From Dokdonella_A sp040005635 (GTDB lineage: Bacteria > Pseudomonadota > Gammaproteobacteria > Xanthomonadales > Rhodanobacteraceae), in contig JBDTYM010000001.1 of the NCBI GenBank assembly GCA_040005635.1, positions 1 through 64,000 on the forward strand: DNA of 64,000 nt, in the 5' to 3' direction. This document shows positions 45,101 through 54,461 of the stretch, piece by piece (the first letter of the stretch is position 1; every line of letters starts with the position of its first letter). The notes beneath the pieces were generated by a model. It worked only from the letters and a program-made list of their open reading frames with translations. It was not told the DNA's origin and made no database searches. The translations under genes were made by a program, and so were the position numbers.

Positions 45101-45466
45101 TCACTGGCTTGCGGGCCACTGCCGGAAGATCACACAGACGCCCGTGGCGTCGCGCACCGCAAATTCGAGGGCGCCCCAGGGCTTTTTCGTCACGTCGCGG
45201 CCGTTTGGATGCAGCAGATCAGGGCGACGCGAGCGGATTTCCACATGTTGTACGCCGATCGCATCCGTTTCGATCGCGATTTCGGGACGATCCCTGGCCG
45301 CGAATTCGGGACTCGCGACCAGATATGCCTTGGCGCCGTCGCGCGCGATGACGGCGAGGTCCTCGTCCTGATGCAGGATCTCGAAACCCAGGCCGTCGAC
45401 GAAGAAGTCGATCCCCTCGTCGAGGTGGTCGTAGAAGATCTTCGGAATCAATCGCTGCAGCATCAC
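45101..45466 (-). CDS. VOC-family (glyoxalase/bleomycin resistance-like) protein
   Basis: This 121-residue protein has the paired beta-alpha-beta-beta-beta fold expected of the vicinal oxygen chelate family: LIPKIFYDHLDEGIDFFVDGLGFEI opens the first module (residues about 5-30) and KKPWGALEFAVRDATGVCVIF the second. One domain of this size normally dimerises. The metal-binding residues of true glyoxalases are not obvious. Function may be metabolite binding or resistance. ATG 45463 is a nearly equal alternative start. Confidence 0.75.
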   Translation of the reverse strand: MMLQRLIPKIFYDHLDEGIDFFVDGLGFEILHQDEDLAVIARDGAKAYLVASPEFAARDRPEIAIETDAIGVQHVEIRSRRPDLLHPNGRDVTKKPWGALEFAVRDATGVCVIFRQWPASQ

Positions 45467-45619
45467 CGCGCTCCTTTACGGCGCAATCATGTGCACAAGG
45501 GACGCGCGCAGGCGAGAACGGCGCGCAAAAGCTGCCAAGGCCGTCGCATAGATTGTGCGATGCCGGATTGACCGCCTTTCCGATCACTGCCGCGCGCAGG
45601 CGCGCGACAGTGCTGTGGC

Positions 45620-46132
45620 TCAGGTCGGCAGGGTGCCGATGAAGTCCGTCTTGCCGATCTCGACGCCGCTCTGGCGCAGGATGGCGTAGGCAGTCGTCAC
45701 GTGGAAATAGAAGTTCGGATGCACGAAGCCGAACAGATAGTCCTGCCCCTTCAGGTGCGCATCGGTGCCCCTGATCGGTATGCTGATGTCGCGCTGGTCG
45801 CTGCCGTCGAACTTTGCCGCATCGATCGTCTGCACGTATGCGATCGTCTTCGCGATACGCGCCTGCAGTTCGTCGAACGTCGTTTCGTTGTCGTCGAACG
45901 ACGGCCGCTCGACACCCGTCAGACGCGAGCTGGCGTTCTTCGCGTGATCGCTCGCAATCTGGATCTGGCGCGACAGCGGCAGCATGTCCGGAAACAGGCG
46001 CGCACTGACCAACACAGCCGGATCGATCTTCTTCGCCTGCGCGTGCGTGGCGGCCTTGCGCAGGATTTCGGCCAGATTGGTCAGGGTGCGGACGAAAACC
46101 GGTACCGAGGCCTGATACATCAGATGGGACAT
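45620..46132 (-). CDS. DUF1993 family protein
   Basis: This 170-residue protein fits the DUF1993 family of helical-bundle proteins distantly related to DinB: MSHLMYQASVPVFVRTLTNL at the start, LVSARLFPDMLPLSRQIQIASDHAKN, and FYFHVTTAYAILRQSGVEIGK near the end. The function of the family is unknown. It is divergent from the S10 peptidase gene, with a gap of 200 bp. Confidence 0.8.
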   Translation of the reverse strand: MSHLMYQASVPVFVRTLTNLAEILRKAATHAQAKKIDPAVLVSARLFPDMLPLSRQIQIASDHAKNASSRLTGVERPSFDDNETTFDELQARIAKTIAYVQTIDAAKFDGSDQRDISIPIRGTDAHLKGQDYLFGFVHPNFYFHVTTAYAILRQSGVEIGKTDFIGTLPT

Positions 46133-46332
46133 GCGAATCTCCTGGAAGCGTTCTTATGGGCGCCGGAACGGCGGCCGCGTGTCATCCAAAAAGCACGCGG
46201 CGCGAACGAGGTTGTGGCGGTCGGCGCGGATGCAAGCGCGCGCGCAAGACTTCCGGCACATCGCCGCCTTCGACGTCACGGTTATGCTGCGCCGCTTCGA
46301 TGGCACTCTCCCTGCAACGACAAGGCGCTGAC

Positions 46333-47847
46333 ATGCTGAAACGTTCGACGACCGCGCTGCTCGCGGCATGCCTGATGCTGCTCGGCCTATCGGCGGTGCC
46401 CGCGGTTTTTGCCGCAGACGATTCCGCCAAGGAGAGCGCCAAGGATGCCGGCAAGGACGACTTCGGCAAGCTGCCGCCGTTCCCGGCCGACAAGACCGTA
46501 CACGAGACGACCACTGTCGACGGCAAGAAGCTCAGCTACGACGCGACCGTCGGCTCGCTGCCGGTCGAGGACGAGAAAGGCAAACCGATTGCCGACGTCA
46601 TGTTCATCGCCTACACGATGCCCGGCAAGGATCGTCCGGTCACGTTCGCGTTGAACGGCGGACCCGGCGCGTCGTCGGTGTATCTCAACCTCGGCGCGCT
46701 CGGACCCAAGCGCGTGCAGTTCGGCGCCGAAGGCAACAGTCCGTCCGATCCGGCCGTCGCGCGCGACAACCCCGGCACCTGGCTCGACTTCACCGACATC
46801 GTCTTCATCGATCCGGTCGGCACCGGCTTCAGCCGCGCGCGCATCCCGGAAGACGAGGCGAAGAAGAAGTTCTATACGACCGACGCCGACATCAACTATC
46901 TGTCGCGCATCATCTATGACTGGCTGGTCAAGAACGATCGGCTGATGTCGCGCAAATACCTGGTCGGCGAAAGCTACGGCGGCTTCCGCGGTCCACGCAT
47001 CACGCACTATCTGCAGACGCGCCTCGGCGTCGCGATGAACGGCATCGTGCTGGTGTCGCCTTACCTCGATCCCGCCGCGAACGACAACGGTGACCTGTCG
47101 CCGCTGCCGTGGATGCTGACCCTGCCGAGCATCTCGGCGGCCAACCTCGAACGCCACGGCAAGCTGACCGACGCGGCGATGGCCGACATCATCGCCTACA
47201 CGCGCGGCGACTACGTCACCGATCTGCTCAAGGGCCGCAGCGATCCGCAGGCGGTCGATCGCATCGTCAAGCGCGTGACGGAACTGTCTGGCCTCGAACC
47301 CGAGTTCGTTCGTCGTGCCGGCGGTCGCCTGGAGACTCAGGCCTATCTGCGCGAGGTATTCCGTGCCGAAGGCAAGCTCGGCAGCCGCTACGACTCCAAC
47401 GTAACCGCATGGGACCCGTTCCCGTTCTCTCCCGAGCAGCGCACGAATGACCCGATCCTCGACGGCATCATCGCGCCGACGACGACCGCGATGGTCGACT
47501 TCATCACGCACACGGTCGGCTGGAAATACAGCGGCCGCTACAACGCGCTGAGCTACGAAGTGAACCGCCTGTGGGAGCGCGGCGACGTGGAAAACAAGGG
47601 CTCGGTTCAGGAGCTGCGCCAGTCGGTAGCGATCGACTCGAAGCTGCAGGTACTCATCGCGCACGGCTGGGGCGACCTGTCCTGTCCGTTCATGGCCTCC
47701 AAGCTGATCGTCGACCAGATGCCGCTGATGGGCGACCCCAACCGCGTGCAGGTCAAGGAATATGCGGGCGGCCACATGTTCTACAGCCGCGGCGACAGCC
47801 AGGCCGCACTGCGCCAGGACGTGATGAGGGTGTACGCGGCACACTGA
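46333..47847 (+). CDS. S10 serine carboxypeptidase
   Basis: This 504-residue exported peptidase has a signal peptide (residues 1 to about 28, ending VFAAD). Its catalytic triad is Ser214 in GESYGG, Asp448 in HGWGDLSCP and His481 in AGGHMFY. The oxyanion-hole region LNGGPGASS is also intact. Enzymes of this family remove C-terminal residues from peptides at acidic pH; bacterial members are periplasmic or secreted. The start at 46333 is set by the signal peptide. A Lys/Asp-rich linker (about 30-45) follows cleavage. It is followed 49 bp later by an esterase-like gene. Confidence 0.9.
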   Translation: MLKRSTTALLAACLMLLGLSAVPAVFAADDSAKESAKDAGKDDFGKLPPFPADKTVHETTTVDGKKLSYDATVGSLPVEDEKGKPIADVMFIAYTMPGKDRPVTFALNGGPGASSVYLNLGALGPKRVQFGAEGNSPSDPAVARDNPGTWLDFTDIVFIDPVGTGFSRARIPEDEAKKKFYTTDADINYLSRIIYDWLVKNDRLMSRKYLVGESYGGFRGPRITHYLQTRLGVAMNGIVLVSPYLDPAANDNGDLSPLPWMLTLPSISAANLERHGKLTDAAMADIIAYTRGDYVTDLLKGRSDPQAVDRIVKRVTELSGLEPEFVRRAGGRLETQAYLREVFRAEGKLGSRYDSNVTAWDPFPFSPEQRTNDPILDGIIAPTTTAMVDFITHTVGWKYSGRYNALSYEVNRLWERGDVENKGSVQELRQSVAIDSKLQVLIAHGWGDLSCPFMASKLIVDQMPLMGDPNRVQVKEYAGGHMFYSRGDSQAALRQDVMRVYAAH

Positions 47848-47896
47848 TCGCACGGCGCCGGTCGCGCCAGCGTCCGGCGCACTTGCGCGCGAGCGT

Positions 47897-49150
47897 GTGC
47901 GTCTCGACACTCGGCAATTCCCGGACGTCAGGCGAACCACGATTCTCTCGAAGGACATCAAAGGCGCGGCAAAGCTGGCGGTCGATGCGACGGTTGCCGT
48001 GACCGATATCGTCGAGGCCATGCACGCGAACATTGCGCGCATTCCGGGCCAGCGCGCGCCTGCAGCCACCCGCACGCAAGGCTTGACCGCCTTCATCTAT
48101 CGCAGTATCCGCCGCGTGGCCGGCTGGGTCGGCTTCGGCCTCGACCAGGCGACCACCCAGCTGCAGCCCCTGCTCGACCGCGTCGCTGCGCAAGCGGTGG
48201 GGCCTGCGCGCGAGGCGCTGGTGGCAGCGCTCAACGGCATCCTCGGTGATCATCTGGTCGCAAGCGACAACCCGCTGGCGATACCGATGCAATTTCGTAA
48301 CGCGGGCCGCGTGCAACCCTTTGCCGAAGGCGGCCGCACGCTGCTGCTGATCCATGGTCTGTGCATGCACGATGGGCAGTGGCTGCGCCATGACCACGAC
48401 CATGGCGCAGCGCTCGCGCGCGATCTCGACTATCGACCGGCCTACTTGCGCTACAACTCCGGCCTGCACGTGGCGGCGAACGGGCGCGAACTCGCGCGCC
48501 GGCTCGAGGACTGGATCGACGGTGCACGCGAACCGGTGACGGAACTTGCGATCGTCGGGTACAGCCTGGGCGGCCTGGTTGCACGCAGCGCCTGTTACTA
48601 CGCGAAGCAAGCCGGCTATCGCTGGCCGCGACTGCTGAAACAGCTGGTCTTCCTCGGTACACCTCACCACGGCGCTCCGCTCGAACGCGGCGGCCACGGT
48701 ATCGATCTCGTGCTGGGGCTGAGCCGCTACAGCGCGCCACTCGCCGCGCTCGGCCGCGTGCGCAGCGCAGGCATCACCGATCTGCGCCATGGCAGCCTGC
48801 TCGACGATGATGGACGCGGTGACGATCGCTTCGAGCGCAGCGCGCAACGACCGCAGCACGTTCCGCTGCCACGCTCCGTCGCCTGCGCGGCGATTGCCGC
48901 GAGTACCGGCGAACGCGCGAATGACCTCAGCGACCGGCTGCTCGGCGACGGTCTCGTGCCGGTCGCCAGCGCACTCGGCCGGCATGCCGATCCCGCACGT
49001 GCGCTCACGCTCCCTGCGCAACGGCAATGGGTCGGTTACGGTATCAATCACCTCGATCTGCTCGACGATCGCGACGTGTATGCGGCGTTGCGCGGCTTCC
49101 TCTCGACAGCGCGACCGCGGCGCGGCAGCCGCGTCGTATCCGTGCAATGA
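47897..49150 (+). CDS. alpha/beta hydrolase, lipase-like
   Basis: This protein of up to 417 residues has a central hydrolase domain (about 150-300). It shows LLLIHGLCMHDGQWL (oxyanion region), the nucleophile elbow GYSLGGLVARS and KQLVFLGTPHHGAPLERGG, features shared with PGAP1-like and lipase-class hydrolases that act on lipids or bulky esters. The first 130 residues are helical and of unknown role. The GTG at 47897 is a tentative start without a strong ribosome binding site. Its stop overlaps the ATG of the next gene (ATGA at 49147), indicating translational coupling. Confidence 0.75.
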   Translation: MRLDTRQFPDVRRTTILSKDIKGAAKLAVDATVAVTDIVEAMHANIARIPGQRAPAATRTQGLTAFIYRSIRRVAGWVGFGLDQATTQLQPLLDRVAAQAVGPAREALVAALNGILGDHLVASDNPLAIPMQFRNAGRVQPFAEGGRTLLLIHGLCMHDGQWLRHDHDHGAALARDLDYRPAYLRYNSGLHVAANGRELARRLEDWIDGAREPVTELAIVGYSLGGLVARSACYYAKQAGYRWPRLLKQLVFLGTPHHGAPLERGGHGIDLVLGLSRYSAPLAALGRVRSAGITDLRHGSLLDDDGRGDDRFERSAQRPQHVPLPRSVACAAIAASTGERANDLSDRLLGDGLVPVASALGRHADPARALTLPAQRQWVGYGINHLDLLDDRDVYAALRGFLSTARPRRGSRVVSVQ

Positions 49151-49614
49151 AGATTTGGGTCGATGCGGACGCGTGTCCGAAGGTCATCAAGGAGATCCTC
49201 TACCGCGCTGCCGAGCGGACGCGGATCGAATTGATTCTGGTCGCGAATCAGCCCCTCGCCGTGCCGCGTTCCGCCTTCATCAGCAGTCGCGCGGTTGCGC
49301 AGGGCTTCGACGTTGCCGACGATGCGATCGTCGATTGGGCCTCGCCCGGCGATCTCGCCGTGACCGCCGACATTCCGCTCGCCGCGAAGCTGGTCGACAA
49401 GGGCGTGCTCGCGCTGAATCCACGCGGCGAGCTGTACAGCGCCGAGAACATCCGCCAACAGTTGTCGATGCGCAACTTCCTCGACGAACTGCGCGGCAGT
49501 GGCGTGCAGACCGGCGGACCCGACGCGTTCAACCAGCGCGACCGCCAGGCGTTCGCGAATCAGCTCGACCGCCTGCTCGTGCAGCGCAATCCGGCTGCCG
49601 GCGCTGGAATCTAA
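49147..49614 (+). CDS. YaiI/YqxD family (DUF188) protein
   Basis: This 155-residue protein is the conserved YaiI/YqxD family, a PIN-like nuclease fold. It starts with the typical IWVDADACPKVIKE and has ANQPLAVP, DWASPGDLAVTADIPLA and a C-terminal GGPDAFNQRDRQAFANQLDR. Function is not established. Its ATG overlaps the stop of the preceding hydrolase gene. Confidence 0.9.
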   Translation: MKIWVDADACPKVIKEILYRAAERTRIELILVANQPLAVPRSAFISSRAVAQGFDVADDAIVDWASPGDLAVTADIPLAAKLVDKGVLALNPRGELYSAENIRQQLSMRNFLDELRGSGVQTGGPDAFNQRDRQAFANQLDRLLVQRNPAAGAGI

Positions 49615-49707
49615 ACGGAGCCTGACCGCCGTCGATCCGTCACGCCGATGAAAGCATGCCTTAAGTATTGGCAGGCATAGTCGACGCTCGCGCGGTGGAC
49701 CTCCACG

Positions 49708-50850
49708 GTGCGTCCACTCCGGAATCGACGCTTGAGTCTGCTCAGTGATCCGTTGCCCGCCGCGCCGGGCGAAGCCATACAGGAATTGCGCCGCCGCGTT
49801 GCGCGCGCGCTGCTGCGGCGCGTCTTCGGCCAGGCCGAACGCACGTCCGCGGCCAACGCGCCGCTGTCAACGCGCGGCATCCACCGCATCCTGGTCTGCC
49901 GCATCAGCCATACGCTCGGCAACACGCTGCTGTTGACGCCGCTGCTGCGCGAAATCCAGGCGACCTATCCGGGCGCCGAAATCGAAATTCTCACGCGCTC
50001 GCCCGTTGCCGAAGACATCTACGGCGCGTTCTTCAACGTGCGCCGCATCCATTGCCTGCCGCGGCACGGTTTCAGGGCACCCTGGCAGCTGCTGCGCCTC
50101 ATCCGCCTGCTGCGGCGCGAACGTTTCGATCTCGCGATCGACTCCTGCGTGCGCTCGCAGTCCGACCGTATCGGCGTGATGCTCGCCAAGGCGACCTGGA
50201 AGCTCGGCTACATCGACCCGCGCAAGAGCGGCACGCTGACGCATGGCGTGGAGGTGCCGGCGAACGTGCGCCACGTCGGCCAGCTGCCGGTGTACCTGCT
50301 GCGCAGCGCGCTTGGCAAAACCGCCCCAGCCGAGTATCCGCCGCTCGACATCGGGCTGACGCCAGACGAGCGCGAGCAAGGCCACATGACGCTCGCGCGC
50401 GTTCTCGCAACGGCCGAGGGGGAAACGGCCAAACCCCGCATCATCGGCGTGTTCGCCAACGCGACCGGCGTCAAGAACTTCGGCAGCGACTGGTGGCTGC
50501 GCTTCGCAGGCACGCTCGCCGCACGCTTCCCCAACGACCGCATCGTGGAAATCATTCCCGCATCCGGCCGATCGCTGCTCGATAATCGCTATCCGACCGT
50601 CTACTGCAGCGGCGTACGCAAACTCGCGCAATCGATCGCGGCACTGGACGTCTTCATCAGCGCCGACTGCGGCGTGATGCACTTGGCCTGCGCGGCGGGT
50701 ACGCCTACGCGGGGCATCTTTGCGGTGACGGATCCCGTCGAATGGGGGCCTTACGGCGCTGGCGACGCGGTGATCGATGCGCGTCAAAAAACGCCGGAGG
50801 CCATTGCCGCCGAGCTGGTGCTGCCTGATCACTCCGCACCGCAGGTGTAG
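49708..50850 (+). CDS. glycosyltransferase family 9 (heptosyltransferase-like)
   Basis: This protein of about 380 residues resembles GT9 lipopolysaccharide heptosyltransferases, which add heptose from ADP-heptose at the inner membrane. Visible features are ILVCRISHTLGNTLLLTPLL at the start of the N-terminal Rossmann domain, the IGVFANATGVKNF segment in the C-domain, and SADCGVMHLACAAGTPTRGIF near the end, the donor-binding region. The first 45 residues are a basic extension. GTG 49708 and TTG 49732 are both possible starts. No other LPS core genes are next to it, so the acceptor is uncertain. Confidence 0.8.
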   Translation: MRPLRNRRLSLLSDPLPAAPGEAIQELRRRVARALLRRVFGQAERTSAANAPLSTRGIHRILVCRISHTLGNTLLLTPLLREIQATYPGAEIEILTRSPVAEDIYGAFFNVRRIHCLPRHGFRAPWQLLRLIRLLRRERFDLAIDSCVRSQSDRIGVMLAKATWKLGYIDPRKSGTLTHGVEVPANVRHVGQLPVYLLRSALGKTAPAEYPPLDIGLTPDEREQGHMTLARVLATAEGETAKPRIIGVFANATGVKNFGSDWWLRFAGTLAARFPNDRIVEIIPASGRSLLDNRYPTVYCSGVRKLAQSIAALDVFISADCGVMHLACAAGTPTRGIFAVTDPVEWGPYGAGDAVIDARQKTPEAIAAELVLPDHSAPQV

Positions 50851-51050
50851 CGGAATTCTCCACCGCCGAGTTGGCGGCGGTTCTCGGTCGAGTCCGCTGT
50901 CTTGACGCCCCCGGTGTTCCAGATTCCCTTCAACGAGGAGCGGGTGTCGTTGTCGGCGTCGAGACGAAACTCAGTTGCACCTCTCGTTTGACGCAACCGC
51001 GCCATTCACGCGAGATCTCCCGAGTCTCTCGCTCGTGCGATTGCGCCACG

Positions 51051-51623
51051 TCATCGGCTGGAGGTCGCCGTAGTCGCGACGCGTCCGCTTTGCTTGTCTC
51101 CTTGCCCCGTCAGTGCATTGGCCACGCCCTCGGCAAAGCTTTGCTCAACATCCTCCATCGTCGTGGTGCCTCCGTATACGCCGCCCCAGGCGAAGGTCTT
51201 CTGCACGGTGAACGCCATGACCCGCTCCCGCGCGGGCATCGCGTAGACCTCGACCTCGCCGTCGAGGTGTATCTGGCCAAGCCCGGCCAGCATCGCCCGC
51301 GCAAACGCGTTGCCCTTTTCGTAGCGCGTGATCTTCACGTCCACCTGGTAGTCGATCGGAGTCGCCGCCTCGTTAAGCGCCTGCTTCGACGCCAGCTGCA
51401 ATTTGATGCGCGCAACGACGCGTGCCTTCTCGTAATCGGCGATGGCAACGCCCGCCGCCGACGTAACGCCAATCTCCGCCCTATCCGCCGCCTTGACGAC
51501 GGAACCTGCCGCCGCCCTTTGCGAAAATTTCGCGGCAGGCGGCGACGAAGCGCAGCCGGCCGTGAAAACCGCAGCCGCAATCAGAATGATCGTTCGAACA
51601 AGAAGCTTTGGTGACTGGCTCAT
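51051..51623 (-). CDS. DUF4410-like lipoprotein
   Basis: This 190-residue predicted lipoprotein has a signal sequence and lipobox FTAGC (Cys24). The mature part resembles DUF4410: a strand region DVKITRYEKGNAFARAMLAGLG followed by HLDGEVEVYAMPARERVMAF and a glycine-rich GGVYGGTTTMEDVEQSFAEGV. The family is of unknown function and found in many Gram-negatives. A 200-bp gap before it (50851-51050) shows no gene. The region upstream holds a MITE-like element 27 bp from its start. Confidence 0.65.
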   Translation of the reverse strand: MSQSPKLLVRTIILIAAAVFTAGCASSPPAAKFSQRAAAGSVVKAADRAEIGVTSAAGVAIADYEKARVVARIKLQLASKQALNEAATPIDYQVDVKITRYEKGNAFARAMLAGLGQIHLDGEVEVYAMPARERVMAFTVQKTFAWGGVYGGTTTMEDVEQSFAEGVANALTGQGDKQSGRVATTATSSR

Positions 51624-51649
51624 GATCCCTCTCCCTCACGCTGTTTGAA

Positions 51650-51837
51650 TTAAGGCAATACTGAATAAGTCTCCAACTGACGTCATTCCGCGAAAGCGGA
51701 AGCGCTTTTCAACAGCGAAGCTGGTCAATCCAATTTGCTTTTGTTTCAAGGGGCTAAGATCAAGATGGATGACCGGCCATTCGGCCGTTGAATACCCCGC
51801 TTTCGCGGGGATGACGACTTATTCAGCGTTGCCTTAA
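51650..51837. mobile_element. MITE-like element, 188 bp, imperfect 22-bp terminal inverted repeats
   Basis: The ends TTAAGGCAATACTGAATAAG (starting 51650) and its near-complement ending TGCCTTAA at 51837 pair at 20 of 22 positions. Just inside, CGTCATTCCGCGAAAGCGG and its complement around 51797-51815 extend the fold. There is no coding frame. It lies directly before the DUF4410-like lipoprotein gene and may affect its promoter. Confidence 0.65.
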
Positions 51838-52203
51838 CTCCATTCGAGCCGTCCATCCGTCTTGACGTCCATCGTCGAACCCATGAGAAGGCGAAGCATG
51901 GAATGTCGGCCCCCAACCGAGCTTCCGTTTCCCGCCAGAGGCCAGCCGAGAAGCTCCGTCCCGATTGCCGTTCGATAGCGGGTGTTGGAACGCCCGCCTT
52001 TAAGCCTCCCTGTGAAGCCACTCCATCATGCGACGAATTCGATCCTCACTCTTCGAACCCAATTGTAGAATTTGCCTTCGGCCGGTCCCACGCGTGCGCT
52101 TCGCCGGCATTCGCAGAGGAAGCGGCGCGGCCCAGCGTCGCACCGGCCCCGCAGCCGCTCGATCATCGCAATCGCTGAGACGCTCAGGCGCATACTTGCG
52201 GCG
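51838..52203. other. intergenic region without a recognisable gene
   Basis: Between the MITE-like element and the radical SAM gene I see no convincing coding sequence. Short open frames on both strands lack a ribosome binding site and family resemblance. A promoter for the radical SAM gene should lie near its right end. Confidence 0.5.
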
Positions 52204-53313
52204 ATGAAATCCCCAGCGTTGCCAGCCGACTCGAGTCGCCTCGATGCACCAATGCGCATCAAAGGCCGCGGCGCCGCCTCGAACCCGAACGGCCGCTTCG
52301 AGACGATCGAGAAAACCCGCGAGGACGATGGCTGGAATCGGGAGGAAGAAGCCGCGCCGCGACCACCGACGCAGGTGACCGAGGAACGTGCACGCTCGAT
52401 CATCAGCCGCAACGATTCGCCGGATATCGGCTTCGATCACTCGATCAACCCCTACAAGGGCTGCGAGCACGGCTGCGTGTACTGCTACGCGCGGCCCTCA
52501 CATGCCTACATGAATCTGTCGCCGGGCATCGATTTCGAGACCAAGCTGTTCGCGAAGACGAATGCGGCCGAACTGCTGCGCAAGGAGCTCGCCAAGCCCG
52601 GCTATGTCTGTTCGCCGATCAATCTCGGCGCGAACACCGATCCGTACCAGCCGATCGAGCGGCGCTACCGCATCACGCGCTCGATCCTCGAGGTGCTGGC
52701 CGAGTTCCAGCATCCGTGCACGATCATCACAAAGAACGCGCTGATCGAACGCGACCTCGATATTCTCCAAACCATGGCACGTGCGAACCTCGTGCATGCG
52801 TTCGTCTCGGTCACCTCGCTAGACAACCGCCTCGCCAGCACGCTGGAGCCGCGCGCCAGTGCGCCGCATCGGCGCCTGGAAGCGGTCGCCACATTGAGCG
52901 CGGCCGGCGTGCCTTGCGGCGTGATGGTCGCGCCAATCATCCCGATGGTGACCGATCGCTGGATGGAGCAGATCCTCGAACGTGCCGCTGCTGCCGGTGC
53001 GACGCGCGCCGGTTATACGATTCTGCGTCTGCCGTACGAGTTGAAGAATCTGTTCCGTGAATGGCTCGATCTGCACGTGCCGCAGCGCGCGGAACACGTG
53101 ATGAGCCTGATCCGCCAGATGCGCGGCGGCAAGGACAACGACGCACGCTTCGGCTCGCGCATGCGCGGCGAGGGCGAATTGGCCGAGCTGATCCGCCAGC
53201 GTTTCGCACTCGCCTGTCGCAAGCACGGCATCAGCCGTGGCCGCGACGTGCAGCTCGACTGTGCCGCCTTTGCGCCGCCGCGCGCAGCGTCGCCGCAGCA
53301 GGAACTGTTCTAG
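52204..53313 (+). CDS. PA0069-family radical SAM protein
   Basis: This 369-residue protein has the radical SAM cluster CEHGCVYCYAR (CX3CX2C) binding a 4Fe-4S cluster, preceded by the family-specific DIGFDHSINPYKG and followed by GANTDPYQPIERRYRITR. These are hallmarks of the PA0069/Rv2578c group, related to spore photoproduct lyase, whose reaction is unknown. The start at 52204 is tentative; ATG 52252 (MRIKGRGAASNPNGRF) opens at the first conserved region and is equally plausible. Its stop overlaps the stop of the convergent DoxX gene by 4 bp. Confidence 0.88.
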   Translation: MKSPALPADSSRLDAPMRIKGRGAASNPNGRFETIEKTREDDGWNREEEAAPRPPTQVTEERARSIISRNDSPDIGFDHSINPYKGCEHGCVYCYARPSHAYMNLSPGIDFETKLFAKTNAAELLRKELAKPGYVCSPINLGANTDPYQPIERRYRITRSILEVLAEFQHPCTIITKNALIERDLDILQTMARANLVHAFVSVTSLDNRLASTLEPRASAPHRRLEAVATLSAAGVPCGVMVAPIIPMVTDRWMEQILERAAAAGATRAGYTILRLPYELKNLFREWLDLHVPQRAEHVMSLIRQMRGGKDNDARFGSRMRGEGELAELIRQRFALACRKHGISRGRDVQLDCAAFAPPRAASPQQELF

Positions 53314-53801
53314 CGCCGCGCGACTTCGTCCGACATCAACGTGATCGGCGTCGTTATACCGAACCAGCGCGCAACCAGGGTATCGAGGCTGATCTTGCCG
53401 GGGCCGGCAATGAACAACCAGACAAAGATCAGGATGTCGACGACTTCATCGAGTTCGACGAAATCGTCGAGGCTGCCGACGTTCTTGATCGCGACGAAGA
53501 CGATCGCCACGATCATGTTGATCGTCATTGCAATCGTGGTGAAGCGCGTCAGCAGGCCGAGCATCAGCAGCGCGCCGCCGATGAGTTCGGCGCTCGCCGA
53601 GAATGGCGCGGTGAACGTCGGCATCGGCAGGCCCCAGTCGACGAAGCGCGCGATCGCGCCATCGAGGTTGTGCAATTTGCCCCAGCCGGTTTCCAGCCAG
53701 AAATATCCGAACACCACGCGCACCAGCAGCGGGCCGAACCCGTTCATGCGCGTCAGCAAGCGCAACGCGGTTTCGCAATTTCGGGCAATCACATCGCGCA
53801 T
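53310..53801 (-). CDS. DoxX family membrane protein (BufD-like)
   Basis: This 163-residue inner-membrane protein has four predicted helices and DoxX family features: LLVRVVFGYFWLETGWGKLHN, SASAELIGGALLMLGLLTRFTTI and a C-terminal FIAGPGKISLD. The ATG at 53801 has GGAG 7 nt upstream. DoxX-type proteins are commonly encoded with bufferin operons; here the gene is divergent from the bufferin-like precursor, separated by 329 bp. A role in redox or peptide maturation is inferred from that context only. Confidence 0.8.
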   Translation of the reverse strand: MRDVIARNCETALRLLTRMNGFGPLLVRVVFGYFWLETGWGKLHNLDGAIARFVDWGLPMPTFTAPFSASAELIGGALLMLGLLTRFTTIAMTINMIVAIVFVAIKNVGSLDDFVELDEVVDILIFVWLFIAGPGKISLDTLVARWFGITTPITLMSDEVARR

Positions 53802-54130
53802 CGGCTGGCTCCGGTTGGCAGGGTGGGGAGACACAATAGTCATCGAACCGCAACATGGGATGGAACTTTCGCGGCAGCCGCATCATCTCTCCCCGATGCG
53901 GGCCGTGCATCCTTCTGCGCGTTCGATGCGTACATGACCGTCGCCGTCGCGAATTTCTTTCGCTTCGTCGCGGCATTCATGTTTCGCTGCATAGCAGCAA
54001 CAAAGGCGTGCAAGAATCCGCGCACTGCCCCGTTCCTGTCATGTGCCCGCCGGGAAAAGCGAAACATCACGAGCAAAACCGAAACTCGTGCGCGGCACTC
54101 ACTATCACACTCACAAACGGAGTACTTCAA
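53802..54130. other. divergent promoter region between doxX and the bufferin-like operon
   Basis: This 329-bp stretch has no gene I can support. It must hold promoters for both directions. A GGAG at 54119-54122 serves the precursor gene. I looked for a sigma-54 motif and found only a mis-spaced GGCACT, so I do not propose one. Confidence 0.5.
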
Positions 54131-54394
54131 ATGAACGCTTCCAAGCTGACCGGTATCGCTCTTGCCACGGCCGTTGCCGGCCTGTTCACGCTCGCCAGCG
54201 CCACGCCGGCTTTCGCGGCTGACGAGGGCAAGGTGAAGTGCGAACACTCCTCGTCCTGCAAGGGCCAGGGCGCGTGCAAGCAGGCGAGCAATTCCTGCAA
54301 GGGCCAGAACGCATGCAAGGGCGAAGGCTTCACGATGCAGAAGGACAAGGCAGCGTGTGATTCCGCGCAGAAGGACGCCAAGGGCAGCAAGTAA
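54131..54394 (+). CDS. bufA: bufferin-like RiPP precursor (BufA)
   Basis: This 87-residue peptide has a Sec signal (residues 1-29, ending AFA-ADE) and a short mature part with six cysteines, mostly in CK repeats: KCEHSSSCKGQGACK and NSCKGQNACKGEGF, then AACDSAQ. Bufferin precursors have this build: a signal peptide and Cys-rich core whose cysteines are converted to thiooxazoles by an MNIO enzyme, giving copper-binding peptides exported to the periplasm. The next two genes are exactly the expected DUF692 enzyme and DUF2063 partner. GGAG 8 nt upstream fixes the start. Subtype is uncertain. Confidence 0.8.
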   Translation: MNASKLTGIALATAVAGLFTLASATPAFAADEGKVKCEHSSSCKGQGACKQASNSCKGQNACKGEGFTMQKDKAACDSAQKDAKGSK

Positions 54395-54461
54395 GTCCAG
54401 CCTGGTATCCGTCCGCGACCCGGGGTTCATGCCTCGGGTCGTGGACTTTTCAGGCGAGACG

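Noticed and set aside
51903..52178. A possible 91-residue gene before the radical SAM protein
   Set aside because: It has no ribosome binding site, no family resemblance and uneven codon use.
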